A stretch of 36,338 nucleotides of DNA from Flavobacteriales bacterium UBA7878 (GTDB lineage Bacteria; Bacteroidota; Bacteroidia; Flavobacteriales; Schleiferiaceae). Shown piece after piece: positions 1 to 9,700 of the stretch. The position numbers and the translations under genes are program-made. The notes beneath the pieces were generated by a model, which saw nothing but the letters and a program-made list of their open reading frames with translations, had not been told where the DNA came from and did not search any database. The stretch lies in contig DLRW01000091.1 of the NCBI GenBank assembly GCA_002501205.1, forward strand, positions 1-36,338. The letters are read 5' to 3'. Position 1 is the stretch's first letter; each line of letters begins with the position of its first letter.

Positions 1-1
1 A

Positions 2-1603
2 AAAGGCGAGTACGTTGAGGGCAATAAAATTGGCAACTGGCAAAGCTTTAATGCCGAAGGAAAGCTCGTGCGGGAAGAAAGCTTTGATGAACGCGGCAAG
101 AAAACCGGCACCCAAACCTATTACGACTCCAAAGGCCGTAAAACCGAAATGTTCCGCTATAAAAAGGAAGAGATTGTTTATTACGAGTGCTACGATATTA
201 ATGCTAAAGTTCAAGCTTCCGCAGAAGATAAACGCGGTGAACTTGACTACAAAGAATTCGACCTTTATGGCAGCCCGCAAACTGAAGGGATTTTTGACGA
301 AACCCATCGCATTGGCACCTGGAATGAATACGATTTATACGGTAACCTTTATTCTAAAATTAAGTACAATGATGAAGGAAGCTACCATGGCGACTATACC
401 AATTACCACACAGGCAATGCATCTATTTCCTCAGTTTACCCCTACCGCAATGATTCCCTGCATGGCCCCTATACCCGCTATTACTTAAATGGTCAAATCA
501 GCGATGAAGGGATATATTATAAAGGTAATCGCCAAGGCTTAAGCACCACCTATCATCCCAATGGGAAAAAGATGGGAGAGATTTTTTATGTGGACGGACA
601 TCCCAATGGACCGCGTTTTTATTTCGATCCGGAGGGTGAAATTGAGCGCATTGAATACTTTAAAATGGGTACCATCGTGAAAATGGAAGCCTATCAAGAT
701 GGAAAACGGGTATACACCGCTGATGTCCATAAACCAATGGACCTCCTCATCTTAAAATACCCCAATGGCTTTTTGCGTTTCCGCATTAATCGCACTGGTA
801 GTCATTTTCAGGGGAAAGCAGAATGGTTTTATGGCAATGGTCAATTAGAAATTGATGGTCAGTATGTGGATGGTGAAAGGGACGGAAAATGGACCTATTA
901 CTATCCAAATGGAAAAATTCAAAGCACCGGCCTTTACCATTTAGGAACTCGAGTGGATGAATGGAAATATTACTGGCCCAATGGAGAGTTTCAGGAAAGT
1001 TTCACCTATCTCTCCGATGCCATCCACGGACCTAATGTGGAGTACAATGACAAAGGCATTCGTACCGATAGCATCACCTATGTTTTAGGAGAAATAGACG
1101 GAGATCGTTATTTCTACAGTGAAACCGGCGAATTGCAGCATATCCGTGTATACGACCTGGGTCGGATTATTGGTTGGCGCAAGCTCAATGCCGATGGATC
1201 TATTGGCGATTTTGTTGCCCTAAAGCAAGGAACAGGTATGGTTAAAGCACTGTACCCCAATGGCAAAACTGCTATGGAATACGAAATTAAAAAAGGAGAA
1301 TTCCAGGAAAGCCCCTACCGGACTTATTACAGCTCGGGCCAGCTTGAAAGTGAAATTCCTCACAAAGCAGGCGAAGACCATGGCACTACACGTTACTACT
1401 ATGCGGATGGTCAAGTTCAGCGGGAATACCAAAGTGATATGGGCTTTAAAAATGGCAGCGAAAAACGCTATCATCCTAATGGGAAGCTAGCCTATGAAGC
1501 CCAGTGGATGGCCGGCGACAAGCATGGAAAACTTATTGAATATGATGAAGAAGGAAATGTTATTGCAGAGTACCTCTACGTCGCAAACCACCTGTATGAA
1601 TAA
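2..1603 (+). CDS. MORN-repeat (YwqK-like) protein, 5' truncated by window edge
   Basis: The reading frame is open to the first bases of the window, so the gene begins upstream; the GTG at 68 is only an internal codon. Almost the whole visible product (about 533 residues) consists of degenerate repeats of roughly 20-25 residues built around Y-x-NG-x-x-x-x-x-x-Y and G-x-W-x-x-Y, for example YPNGKIQSTGLYHLG and WPNGEFQESFTYL. This is the MORN_2 / COG2849 'YwqK antitoxin-like' pattern, which forms beta-hairpin ladders. No catalytic domain is visible, and whether a signal peptide exists cannot be judged. The stop codon overlaps the start of the next gene by 8 bases (ATGAATAA), indicating translational coupling with the transglutaminase-like gene. 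In Bacteroidota such proteins are common and usually exported or surface-related; the 'antitoxin' label is historical and not supported here. Confidence 0.85.
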   Translation, partial: KGEYVEGNKIGNWQSFNAEGKLVREESFDERGKKTGTQTYYDSKGRKTEMFRYKKEEIVYYECYDINAKVQASAEDKRGELDYKEFDLYGSPQTEGIFDETHRIGTWNEYDLYGNLYSKIKYNDEGSYHGDYTNYHTGNASISSVYPYRNDSLHGPYTRYYLNGQISDEGIYYKGNRQGLSTTYHPNGKKMGEIFYVDGHPNGPRFYFDPEGEIERIEYFKMGTIVKMEAYQDGKRVYTADVHKPMDLLILKYPNGFLRFRINRTGSHFQGKAEWFYGNGQLEIDGQYVDGERDGKWTYYYPNGKIQSTGLYHLGTRVDEWKYYWPNGEFQESFTYLSDAIHGPNVEYNDKGIRTDSITYVLGEIDGDRYFYSETGELQHIRVYDLGRIIGWRKLNADGSIGDFVALKQGTGMVKALYPNGKTAMEYEIKKGEFQESPYRTYYSSGQLESEIPHKAGEDHGTTRYYYADGQVQREYQSDMGFKNGSEKRYHPNGKLAYEAQWMAGDKHGKLIEYDEEGNVIAEYLYVANHLYE

Positions 1604-3515
1604 AATTAAAGTCCTCTTGGGGCTTTTAGTGGGATGTAGTTTAGGGCTTCAAGCTCAAACTCCCAGTGCCCTGATGAAAGAATATAAGGACGAAGATGCG
1701 GTTCGTCTGGAAGGTCATAATGAAACCCAATTGAGTATAAAGGATGATCAAATTCTGATCACCAATCGCCACTCGATGAAGACTTTCCTCAATGACAAAA
1801 ATGTGAATGGCAGAGGGGAGGTTTCTCTGAACTACGAACCACCCTTTTCGGAGATTACGGATATAGAGGCTTATACTCTGGTTCCCAATTTCGAAAAAGA
1901 TAAATACGACAAAGAAAAAGTGCGGGACTTTACGGATCGTAAGGTGATTGATGAAGATGTTTTCCATGATGGCACCCGCGCAAAATCCTTCACTTTCGAA
2001 GGAATGATGCAAGGCGCCATCACCGTATTGGAATACGAAGAAGAATACCACGAACCCTTTTTGGTTGGGCGTGAGGTTTTCGACCCCTATATGTACTCCA
2101 AGTCGCAGCACTTTAGCCTGATTGTAGAAGAAGGCATTGAAATCGAATACCAATACTTTAACTGCGACAGCAGCTTCTTTGAGCATTGGGTAGATCATGA
2201 CCGCGATGAAACCACCCACCATTGGCGCACCGCCGAAATGAAATCCCGCAAATGGGAAAGCGGTTCCCCCAGTAGCTTATACCTCAGCCCCCATATTGTT
2301 TACCGCATAAAGTCCTTTGTAAAATCAGATGGTCAGGTAGAAAAGGTAATGGGAGATGTTAGCGATCTACACCGCTACTACCAACGCTTTTTAAGCGATT
2401 TAGAAAGCCCCGATGCTGAATTGAAAAGCCTAACCGATAGCCTAACCAAGGGTTTGGAAACTCCGCGCGCCAAAGCCAAAGCCATTTACGACTGGGTAAA
2501 TCACTCCATTCGTTACATCGCTTTTGAAGATGGTTATGGCGGATTTCGACCCCGAGAAGCAAATTTTGTTTGCACCAAACGCTATGGCGATTGTAAGGAT
2601 ATGGGCAATCTCTTAGTGCAGATGATGACCTATGCCGGTCTGGAAGCACATCATGTTTGGATTGGCACGCGCTCCATCCCCTACACCTACGAAGAAGTTC
2701 CTACCGGCCTATCCGACAATCATATGATCGCCGCTTTAAAATTGGACGGAGAATACTACTTCCTGGATGCCACCAATAAAAACCTGCCCTTCCCCTATCC
2801 CAGCAGTTTCATTCAAGGTAAACAGGCTCTTATCAATCTAGGACCAGAGGCCTTTGACTTGAAAACCGTTCCGGTTTTAGATCATCGTTTAAATGACGAG
2901 ACCGACTCCTGCTTCCTAAAATTGGAAGGCAATAATTTAGTGGGAGAAGGTCATAAGCATTATGGCGTTTATCACCGTTCCAATGTCTTGCGAATCCTGG
3001 AACGCAAGGATGAAGAAGCCATGAAAAACTTCTTAAAATACGATTTACAAAAGGGCGACAACCGCTGTAAATCGGAACTCAAGAATCACGAGATTACGGA
3101 AGATGGCTTTGAACTCAACTACAGCATGCGCCTGGATCGATATGCCAGGGTTGCGGGAAATAAAACCATCATCAATTTAAATCTGGAGCAAATTTTAGCC
3201 AGCAATAGCCTGGAGGAGGATCGCAAGAACCCAATGGAATTGAATAATACCACCCTTTTTAAGCGCTATTTCGAATTGGAAATTCCGGAGAACTACAGCC
3301 TGAACTATCTTCCAGAAAATAGCAGCTATGATCATCCTAAATTCTCCTATACTATCAGCTACAAACAAGAGGGCAACAAGGTGATCTATGAAATCGAAAT
3401 TGCCTTAAAAACTCTCTTTGTAGAGGTAGAAGACCTGCAAGACTGGAATGAATTTATCCGCAAGCTTCGTAAAGAATACCAACAAACTTTAATACTTAAC
3501 CCTAATGAAAATTAA
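1596..3515 (+). CDS. DUF3857 and transglutaminase-like domain protein, catalytic triad intact
   Basis: I place the start at the ATG at 1596 rather than an in-frame ATG at 1494, because 1596 begins a clean signal peptide (MNKIKVLLGLLVGCSLGLQA, cleavage near LQAQ) and gives the short stop/start overlap typical of this operon. The 639-residue product has the DUF3857 N-terminal beta domain (about residues 40-240), then a transglutaminase/papain-like core. Cys333 sits in GDCKD, His376 in DNHMIAAL and Asp391 in YFLDAT, matching the expected C-H-D order. A C-terminal beta domain follows. The protein should be periplasmic or secreted. In this superfamily the core may be a protease or a crosslinking enzyme; the substrate is not deducible. 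It overlaps the next gene by 11 bases. Confidence 0.92.
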   Translation: MNKIKVLLGLLVGCSLGLQAQTPSALMKEYKDEDAVRLEGHNETQLSIKDDQILITNRHSMKTFLNDKNVNGRGEVSLNYEPPFSEITDIEAYTLVPNFEKDKYDKEKVRDFTDRKVIDEDVFHDGTRAKSFTFEGMMQGAITVLEYEEEYHEPFLVGREVFDPYMYSKSQHFSLIVEEGIEIEYQYFNCDSSFFEHWVDHDRDETTHHWRTAEMKSRKWESGSPSSLYLSPHIVYRIKSFVKSDGQVEKVMGDVSDLHRYYQRFLSDLESPDAELKSLTDSLTKGLETPRAKAKAIYDWVNHSIRYIAFEDGYGGFRPREANFVCTKRYGDCKDMGNLLVQMMTYAGLEAHHVWIGTRSIPYTYEEVPTGLSDNHMIAALKLDGEYYFLDATNKNLPFPYPSSFIQGKQALINLGPEAFDLKTVPVLDHRLNDETDSCFLKLEGNNLVGEGHKHYGVYHRSNVLRILERKDEEAMKNFLKYDLQKGDNRCKSELKNHEITEDGFELNYSMRLDRYARVAGNKTIINLNLEQILASNSLEEDRKNPMELNNTTLFKRYFELEIPENYSLNYLPENSSYDHPKFSYTISYKQEGNKVIYEIEIALKTLFVEVEDLQDWNEFIRKLRKEYQQTLILNPNEN

Positions 3516-5496
3516 TCCCTTCTATAGCCTATTACTCCTTCTTTTTAGCCTGAGCCTTCAAGCCCAGGAAGAAGAACCCTATTTCGTATTTGAAGACTAC
3601 GATTGGGAAGAGGAGCAAGCGCCTTTTACTGGCGAACTGGATGACAGTACTGCTGCCTTAATTCTAAAGGAAAAACACCTTTTCAATTACTATTACCATG
3701 AAGAGGAAGAACGCCTGGTAATGGACCGCCTTTTCCATCAAAGGATCTATATCAACAGTACCCGCGCGCTGGAAGAATATAACCGACGCTATGTCCCTAC
3801 TGGTGCAGGAAGTGAACTGCTTAAGTTTCGCGCCCGTGCCATTACCGGTACTAAGGTGACGGAAATTGGTGAAGACGACATTCAGACTGGTCAATTGGAA
3901 GACAGTGAAGCTGAGTACAATTACTTTGCTTTTGAAGGTCTGGAGGTAGGATCAGAAATCGAGTTTTACTACATCAATCGCCTCTCCCCCAATACTGATG
4001 GTTTAATGATCAATTATCAAGAGGAATACGAAATTAAAGAGCTTGAAATTGATGTGGTAACGCCCTGGGGCCTAATCTTCGATTCCAAGGTTTACAACCT
4101 TCCAGACTCAGTTATGAATGACACGGTACTGGAACAGGAAAACCGCCTCTACATTCGTACCTCGGTACCTGCCTATGAAGAAGAAAGTGTAAGCCCCAGT
4201 GATGCCTTAATGGGAAGAGTGATCTTTAAGCTCGATCGGAATTTATACACTGGCGACCGAGATATTACCTCCTATAATTATACTGCACAAAATGTAGTCT
4301 CTTTCTTGACCTCCGAATTGGATCGCAAGGGAGAAAAAGTAATTAAGAAAGAAGCTAAGGCCGCCCAAGAATACCTGCTTGAAGAAGAACCCGATTTTAC
4401 CACGGCTCAAAGAGTAGAGCACTATATCAAAGACAATTACAGCTATTACAACGTAGGAGCAGCGGAATTAAGAGACCTGGATTTCATTCGCGATCGTAAA
4501 GTGTTTAACAATGTAGGCGGAACCCGTCTCTACTGCGGTATTTATGATTTCCTGGAAATTCCTTATCAAATCGTTTATACCTGTAATCGCAATCAACTCT
4601 TTTTCGATTCGGAATTCGAGGCTGATAATTTCTTGGAGGAAATGCTGATTTACGTTCCCGAGGATGACCTTTACATTGATATCTCCGAGAGCATGTCGCG
4701 TAACGGAGTTTTAAACTTCAACTACACCGGAACCAAAGCGCTATTTATTGATAAGGAAATGTTGGCTGATGAATATGTAGCAATCACCGAGGTTAAAGAA
4801 ATCCCTTACCACCCTTCTATCTTCACCAGCGACACTATTATTGCCAAGGTGGTATTTGGGCCGGATTTATTGGATAACAAGGTGGAAATTTACCGCGCTA
4901 TGACCGGTTTCTCTGCTCGTTCCTATCAAGGAATTTTCGAATTGATCGACGATGAAGACGACCTCAAGGAATTCAAAGAAACCTTGATTAGCTATATCGA
5001 CGATGAAGGCGAAGTGGAAGATCTGGAAGTGGAAAACGCCATGGCTCGCTATGTAGGTTACAAGCCTCTGCAAGCCAAAGGTAGCCTTACGGATATTCGC
5101 TTTTTAGAAAATGCGGGTCAGGATTTACTCCTTAATGTGGGTAAACTAATCGGCCCTCAAATGGCGATGTATGATGAGGATTCAGTGCGTAACCATGATA
5201 TCTACAACCAATACGCCCACAAGTATTATCGAACAATTGAATTCGAAATTCCCGAAGGCTATACATTGGTAGACCCAGAGAAACTGGTATTTGATGAGAA
5301 ACTGATGATCGATGGCGAAACCAAGGCCCTCTTTACTTCTAATTTCAGCAAAGAAGGAAAGAAGGTAGTGGTAACCATCGAAGAATGGTATGAGGATAAA
5401 ATCTATCCCAAAGAACTTTTCCAGGAATACCTGAAGGTAATTAATGCCGCCGCCGACTTTAACAAAGTGAGTGTTCTACTTGAAAAGGAAGCCTAG
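3505..5496 (+). CDS. DUF3857-type transglutaminase-fold paralogue with lost catalytic residues
   Basis: This 663-residue exported protein (signal peptide MKINPFYSLLLLLFSLSLQA, cleavage near LQAQ) has the same layout as the upstream gene: an acidic stretch, a DUF3857-like domain, a transglutaminase fold and a C-terminal beta domain. At the catalytic-Cys motif it reads VGGTRLYCG instead of GDCKD, so the nucleophile position is Thr340. The nearby Cys344 is four residues displaced and lies in a shortened helix. The His motif is replaced by LEEML (Glu379), while the final Asp (YIDIS, Asp392) remains. It therefore looks like a catalytically dead partner of the active paralogue. It is the last gene of the three-gene operon and is followed 22 bases later by a strong terminator. 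Confidence 0.9.
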   Translation: MKINPFYSLLLLLFSLSLQAQEEEPYFVFEDYDWEEEQAPFTGELDDSTAALILKEKHLFNYYYHEEEERLVMDRLFHQRIYINSTRALEEYNRRYVPTGAGSELLKFRARAITGTKVTEIGEDDIQTGQLEDSEAEYNYFAFEGLEVGSEIEFYYINRLSPNTDGLMINYQEEYEIKELEIDVVTPWGLIFDSKVYNLPDSVMNDTVLEQENRLYIRTSVPAYEEESVSPSDALMGRVIFKLDRNLYTGDRDITSYNYTAQNVVSFLTSELDRKGEKVIKKEAKAAQEYLLEEEPDFTTAQRVEHYIKDNYSYYNVGAAELRDLDFIRDRKVFNNVGGTRLYCGIYDFLEIPYQIVYTCNRNQLFFDSEFEADNFLEEMLIYVPEDDLYIDISESMSRNGVLNFNYTGTKALFIDKEMLADEYVAITEVKEIPYHPSIFTSDTIIAKVVFGPDLLDNKVEIYRAMTGFSARSYQGIFELIDDEDDLKEFKETLISYIDDEGEVEDLEVENAMARYVGYKPLQAKGSLTDIRFLENAGQDLLLNVGKLIGPQMAMYDEDSVRNHDIYNQYAHKYYRTIEFEIPEGYTLVDPEKLVFDEKLMIDGETKALFTSNFSKEGKKVVVTIEEWYEDKIYPKELFQEYLKVINAAADFNKVSVLLEKEA

Positions 5497-5518
5497 ACTT
5501 TAAGCGATAAATCAGATT

Positions 5519-5558
5519 AAGCCCCTATGTATCCTTGCATGGGGGCTTTTCTTTTTTT
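5519..5558 (+). terminator. Rho-independent terminator of the transglutaminase operon
   Basis: AAGCCCCTATG pairs with CATGGGGGCTT (11 bp with one G-T wobble and a short loop), followed by TTTTCTTTTTTT. It lies between two convergent genes, 22 bases after the stop of the degenerate transglutaminase-like gene. The T-rich side is on the plus strand only, so it mainly serves the plus-strand operon. Confidence 0.9.
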
Positions 5559-5581
5559 GGCTTTCGCCAGATATGCCTTCA

Positions 5582-6688
5582 TTAAGACTTGGACTTTTTA
5601 GCCTTGCGTCGTTCCTTCCATATACCGGCAAAGAAAGTTACGATCGGAATTAAGATCGCAGTAAACAGCCATTTGGGATCGGCCTTTAAGGCCAACCATA
5701 AATCTTGAATGTAGCTAGTCTTGAAATTGATCTTCACCTTAAAGCGCTCCTCCGACTGGGAGATTAAATGGGTGGCATCATCCAGAGTCTTCACCACAAT
5801 GGTTAGGTAAGCATCTTGACCTCCCCAGCCGCTTAAGGGCTTCACCTTCCAGCGCCATTCGGGATTTTCTGTAGGTTGGATTTGCTTCACCATTGGCTTA
5901 TTAAGCAAGCTTACCGCGAATTTGTCATTAGGTTCAATTTCCACTGACATATAATCTGAGAGATTAATTTTCTCATCCCGCAGATCCTGTTCCGTAAATG
6001 CAGCCTCTCCTAAATCTTCCTGCACCTCATTAATCTTTGCCAGGAAATGCTGCTTAGCCTCCGGGTTATTTAGGATATCAGCAATACTTATGCGAACGAT
6101 GTATTCCGTTTCCTCCTTCATTTCTGCCGGACAGGAAATAAACAGTCGACCGGTAGAATTCAAAAGAAAGGCTTCCTTATCCTGCACCGTATCATGAACC
6201 ACCCGACTAATAGGCTGAACTTCAGGCACCGCTTTGGGTGGTTTAATACCTCCGCCCGAGGAACCCGCTAAAATCGGGCGACCATTATGATCCACATAGG
6301 CCCCCTTGGGTGTATTCGGACTTAAATCCTGAACATCCGGAACTCCATCCCCATCCGAATCTACTGCTTTGCCATTTTCACTCACCAGCGCCCCTCTTAG
6401 GGTATTAGGTTCTTCATCCATATAATCAGGAATGCCATCTCCATCACTATCCAAAGACTGGCCACTTCCATCTACTCGCACTCCCTCTGGAGTACCGGGC
6501 TCACGGTCGAAATAATCACTAACCCCATCCCCATCTTCATCCGCCGTGAGCTGCTCTACTCTGAGCTCCAATGCCTCATTCTGGCTTTGGACATCCACGT
6601 ACTTCTTCTTTGAAACGCAAGAGGAAAGAAATACCAGCATCAGGATAAGCAGTATGGTTTTTGACGACAAAAGCAATGGAATCTTCAT
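5582..6688 (-). CDS. Lipoprotein with thrombospondin type 3 repeats and C-terminal membrane helix
   Basis: The 368-residue product starts with a lipoprotein signal (lipobox LSSC, Cys24) followed by the SKKKY motif and a short coiled coil (about 30-48) that resemble the N-terminus of Bacteroidota OmpA-family proteins. Residues 50-137 hold three calcium-binding-type units with D-x-DGDG-(V/I)-x-D and P-x-T-x-x-G. There is no OmpA peptidoglycan-binding domain; instead a roughly 180-residue beta-rich region leads to a C-terminal hydrophobic helix (about 340-357, WLFTAILIPIVTFFAGIW) and a basic tail. A lipid anchor at one end and a transmembrane helix at the other is unusual. It lies 99 bases downstream of the giant RHS gene on the same strand and may be the last gene of that unit. 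Its role is unknown. Confidence 0.85.
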   Translation of the reverse strand: MKIPLLLSSKTILLILMLVFLSSCVSKKKYVDVQSQNEALELRVEQLTADEDGDGVSDYFDREPGTPEGVRVDGSGQSLDSDGDGIPDYMDEEPNTLRGALVSENGKAVDSDGDGVPDVQDLSPNTPKGAYVDHNGRPILAGSSGGGIKPPKAVPEVQPISRVVHDTVQDKEAFLLNSTGRLFISCPAEMKEETEYIVRISIADILNNPEAKQHFLAKINEVQEDLGEAAFTEQDLRDEKINLSDYMSVEIEPNDKFAVSLLNKPMVKQIQPTENPEWRWKVKPLSGWGGQDAYLTIVVKTLDDATHLISQSEERFKVKINFKTSYIQDLWLALKADPKWLFTAILIPIVTFFAGIWKERRKAKKSKS

Positions 6689-6787
6689 TACAGATCAAAT
6701 TAAACTCCTTAAAGCTAGTCAATTGAATGTGGCCAGCTGAATTTAATCCTAAGGAAAATCCCTTATTATGGCTTTCACATCATTCCT

Positions 6788-9700
6788 TTAGTTACTCATG
6801 TCCTCAGGTTTCTGTGGATACATATAATCAATGGCAGCATAGGCTAATAAAGGATAGCCGGCAAATTTATAGGGTATAGTTACCGCTATCCAGCCCGCTC
6901 TGCGAAAACCTCTTACAACATAGGCCATTGCTGGGTACGCACGACCTGTCCAAGAAAAGATATTTCCTTCCAACCAAACTTGATTAAAATAGGAATCCAC
7001 TGGGAATAAATTAAGGGGACCATTTAAGAAGAATCTTCCGTTAGTATTCCGGAACCAACGTTGTGGTAACAAGTGTTCCAAATCGAAGCCACGCTTTTCA
7101 AACCCAATAACCTGAGGGGGTATGTATCTGCTTTTCAAATTTTTACCTAAAGACATTGTTTTCTCAATAAGTCCGGCACTGCGCATTCCTTGAGTTAAAT
7201 CTCCGCTTACTTCAAACCTACCACTAGGCTCATAATAATAGCGAGACATACTTGCAGCTTCATAGCGGTCACGTCTACCAACCGGGTTTACAACACCTCT
7301 GTAGGCATTGTCGTTAGGGCCAACTAGAAACTTCCCAACTATTGTTCCGACCACAGCTGCAGCTCCTCCAGTAATCGCTCCACTAACCGCACTGCTTTTT
7401 ACCTTTTCCCAGTTTTCCTCTGAATTAAAATTAAACTCACCGGTGCGAATCCAATGATTTGCTCCTTCTTTGAGATAAGTGTGGATTCCCGCAGCGGCAG
7501 CACCTTCAAACACTCCTGCCAGGATATAGCTGGAACCAGCCAAAGCAGCAAATCCTCCAACATAAAATGGAAACAAATAACTAGGCATACCTGAAATTCC
7601 CCCGGCCAAGAAGTAACAAGCATGATTGCTCCAGGAAGGGTCATCCCAATTTTCATAGGAGTTCATTAAACCAGCAGCGATAAAACCTAAAGCCATTGGA
7701 GTTGCAAATGCAAATTCGCCACTCGGATCCACCCGATTAACCGGATTATTTCCCACATAATTGTAAGGACTGGCATACTGCGCGGCTGGATCGGTAGCCA
7801 TAAAACGTCTTAGGTTGGTATCAAACAATCTTGCTTTGTAATTATACAAGCCGGTTGTAGAATCAAACTCCTGCCCAGTATAACGGAAATCCGTTCCATC
7901 ACCCTTACCTGATCGCATTAAATCGCCATATGGCATGTAGTCGTAATAGCTCAGCACATCACCCGTATCACCATCCACAATAATTCTACTTGAACCTAAA
8001 TGATCCTTTAAGGGGTATTTAAATTGAGCACCCTGACTAATTGCAACTATTCCATCCAAACCATGGATATAATAGGTACCAGCGCTGGCTCCATTGTTTA
8101 GTTCTCCCAATACCGAATCTCCAGTTCCATAGAGTGAAAGCTTGGAGGAAATTAATGTTCCCCCGCCATCGGAATACGTTTCCCATGTACGGGTGTTTCG
8201 AGCCCCATATTGATAGGCCAGCTTGGCTCCCGTATCACTGTCCAATTGAATGGCAGTAGTTCTGGAGCTAATCGGGTCGTAGTCTATGCTGTATAAATCC
8301 GGATTGGGTACTTGCGAGGCATTTCCATTAGCATTGTAATGAAACTCTGCTGCGGTATAATTGGCACTTAAGCCAATGTCGTCCACAAATAAACCCGCTC
8401 CGGTTCCAGCATCCGAAAGCCTTTTATAATTGCGCAATTCCAGACTAATACTGCTGATGGTGTTAATATCCAGAGCCAGATTTTGTAGAAGAGTCGGGAG
8501 GTCAATCGTACTTTGAAGCTCAGTCCAATCTGCCGAAGTAGCCACTGCAGCGACACGCGTTTCCACTAAAGGCCCTTCCGCTTGATTAATGCTTATATAC
8601 CAGCCTGCCTCGCCAATTCCAGTATCAAAACCAGCTTCGGTTTTTATCCAGGAAGAAAGAGCATAACTGCTTTGTGGGTTTAAATAAGTGGCCAGGCTTA
8701 AAACATTATAATGTCCCAGACTGCCACCTGCCAAGTGCAAACACTGGCTCCCTGAATGAGGGTCCAAGGTGCTGATGCCCGAATTAGAAGGCCCTCCATT
8801 ATTGCTATTCCAAGCCCAGCCTCCACCACTGCTGGCATCCGGCGCCAGACCTTCAAAATCCTGACTAAGGGTGGTATTATGACCCAGATTCGCTAATTGA
8901 TTCGAACTAATTTTATCCGACCCACTAAAAAGGTACTTATAGTTTTCGAGATCGGCACCACGTTGTACATTTTGAATATTTCCATTGGCATCAAATGCCG
9001 CCGAACCACCAGGACCCATCGCTAGGGTCCAGGCATTATTCGCCGAATTGAGCGCTTGGGTCAGCTGACCATGAACATCATAGGCATATTGATAAGAATA
9101 AGGCAATGGAGGATTTTCCCAATAGGCACCTGCCTTATACGAATAGGCACTCGAGGCAATAAGACCATTAAAATAGCTGAGTCCATTATAGCCACTTTCA
9201 TCGGTGTAGCCCAAAGTCTCCTTCCCATATTGATCTTCAATACTTAAAAGAAAACCTTCATCCGAATAGGCATGGGTGCGGCTTATTGGATTGGCAGAGC
9301 TTACCTGACTGTTTAAAATGCTTTCCGCCAGTCGCCCTTCAAAATCATATTTGTACCAGGCGTAGTACTTCTGAGGATCGGAGGGTGGATTGGAAGGATC
9401 AATTATGCTTCCATCCGAAACGGCCTGCCCCACCCCTGCCAATCTACCTAAGCGATCGTAGGAGTACGAAACCTCTAATGCAGTATCCGCCGCCACTAAT
9501 TTTGGATAGCTAATGGAGGCCACTTGATCCTGATTGTTATAGCTATAATTGGTACTTAAGACTTCCGAACCATGAGCTTGTACCTGTACGGAAACCTGGG
9601 TGATATTCCCAAAGGCATCATAAAGTTTAGACTCACTATCCGGGCTCGAACCATTATTAATTTGAGTTTTCCATAATCGCCCTAATAGGTATTTAGTGCT

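Noticed and set aside
15..488. 157-codon plus-strand ORF near the left edge
   Set aside because: It lies in an alternative frame of the MORN-repeat gene; the product is Lys/Thr/Ala/Met-rich without domain character, while the overlapping frame has clear repeats.
1494..1595. 34-residue N-terminal extension of the first transglutaminase protein
   Set aside because: It buries the clear signal peptide and overlaps the MORN gene by about 100 bases; 1596 gives an 8-base overlap and a normal signal sequence.
2..1603. YwqK-type antitoxin paired with a toxin
   Set aside because: The similarity is only to MORN repeats; no toxin-like gene is adjacent, and the partners are transglutaminase-fold proteins.
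1641..2222. 193-codon antisense ORF within the first transglutaminase gene
   Set aside because: Low-complexity Val/Phe-rich product opposite a well-supported coding frame with signal peptide and catalytic motifs; no independent start signal.
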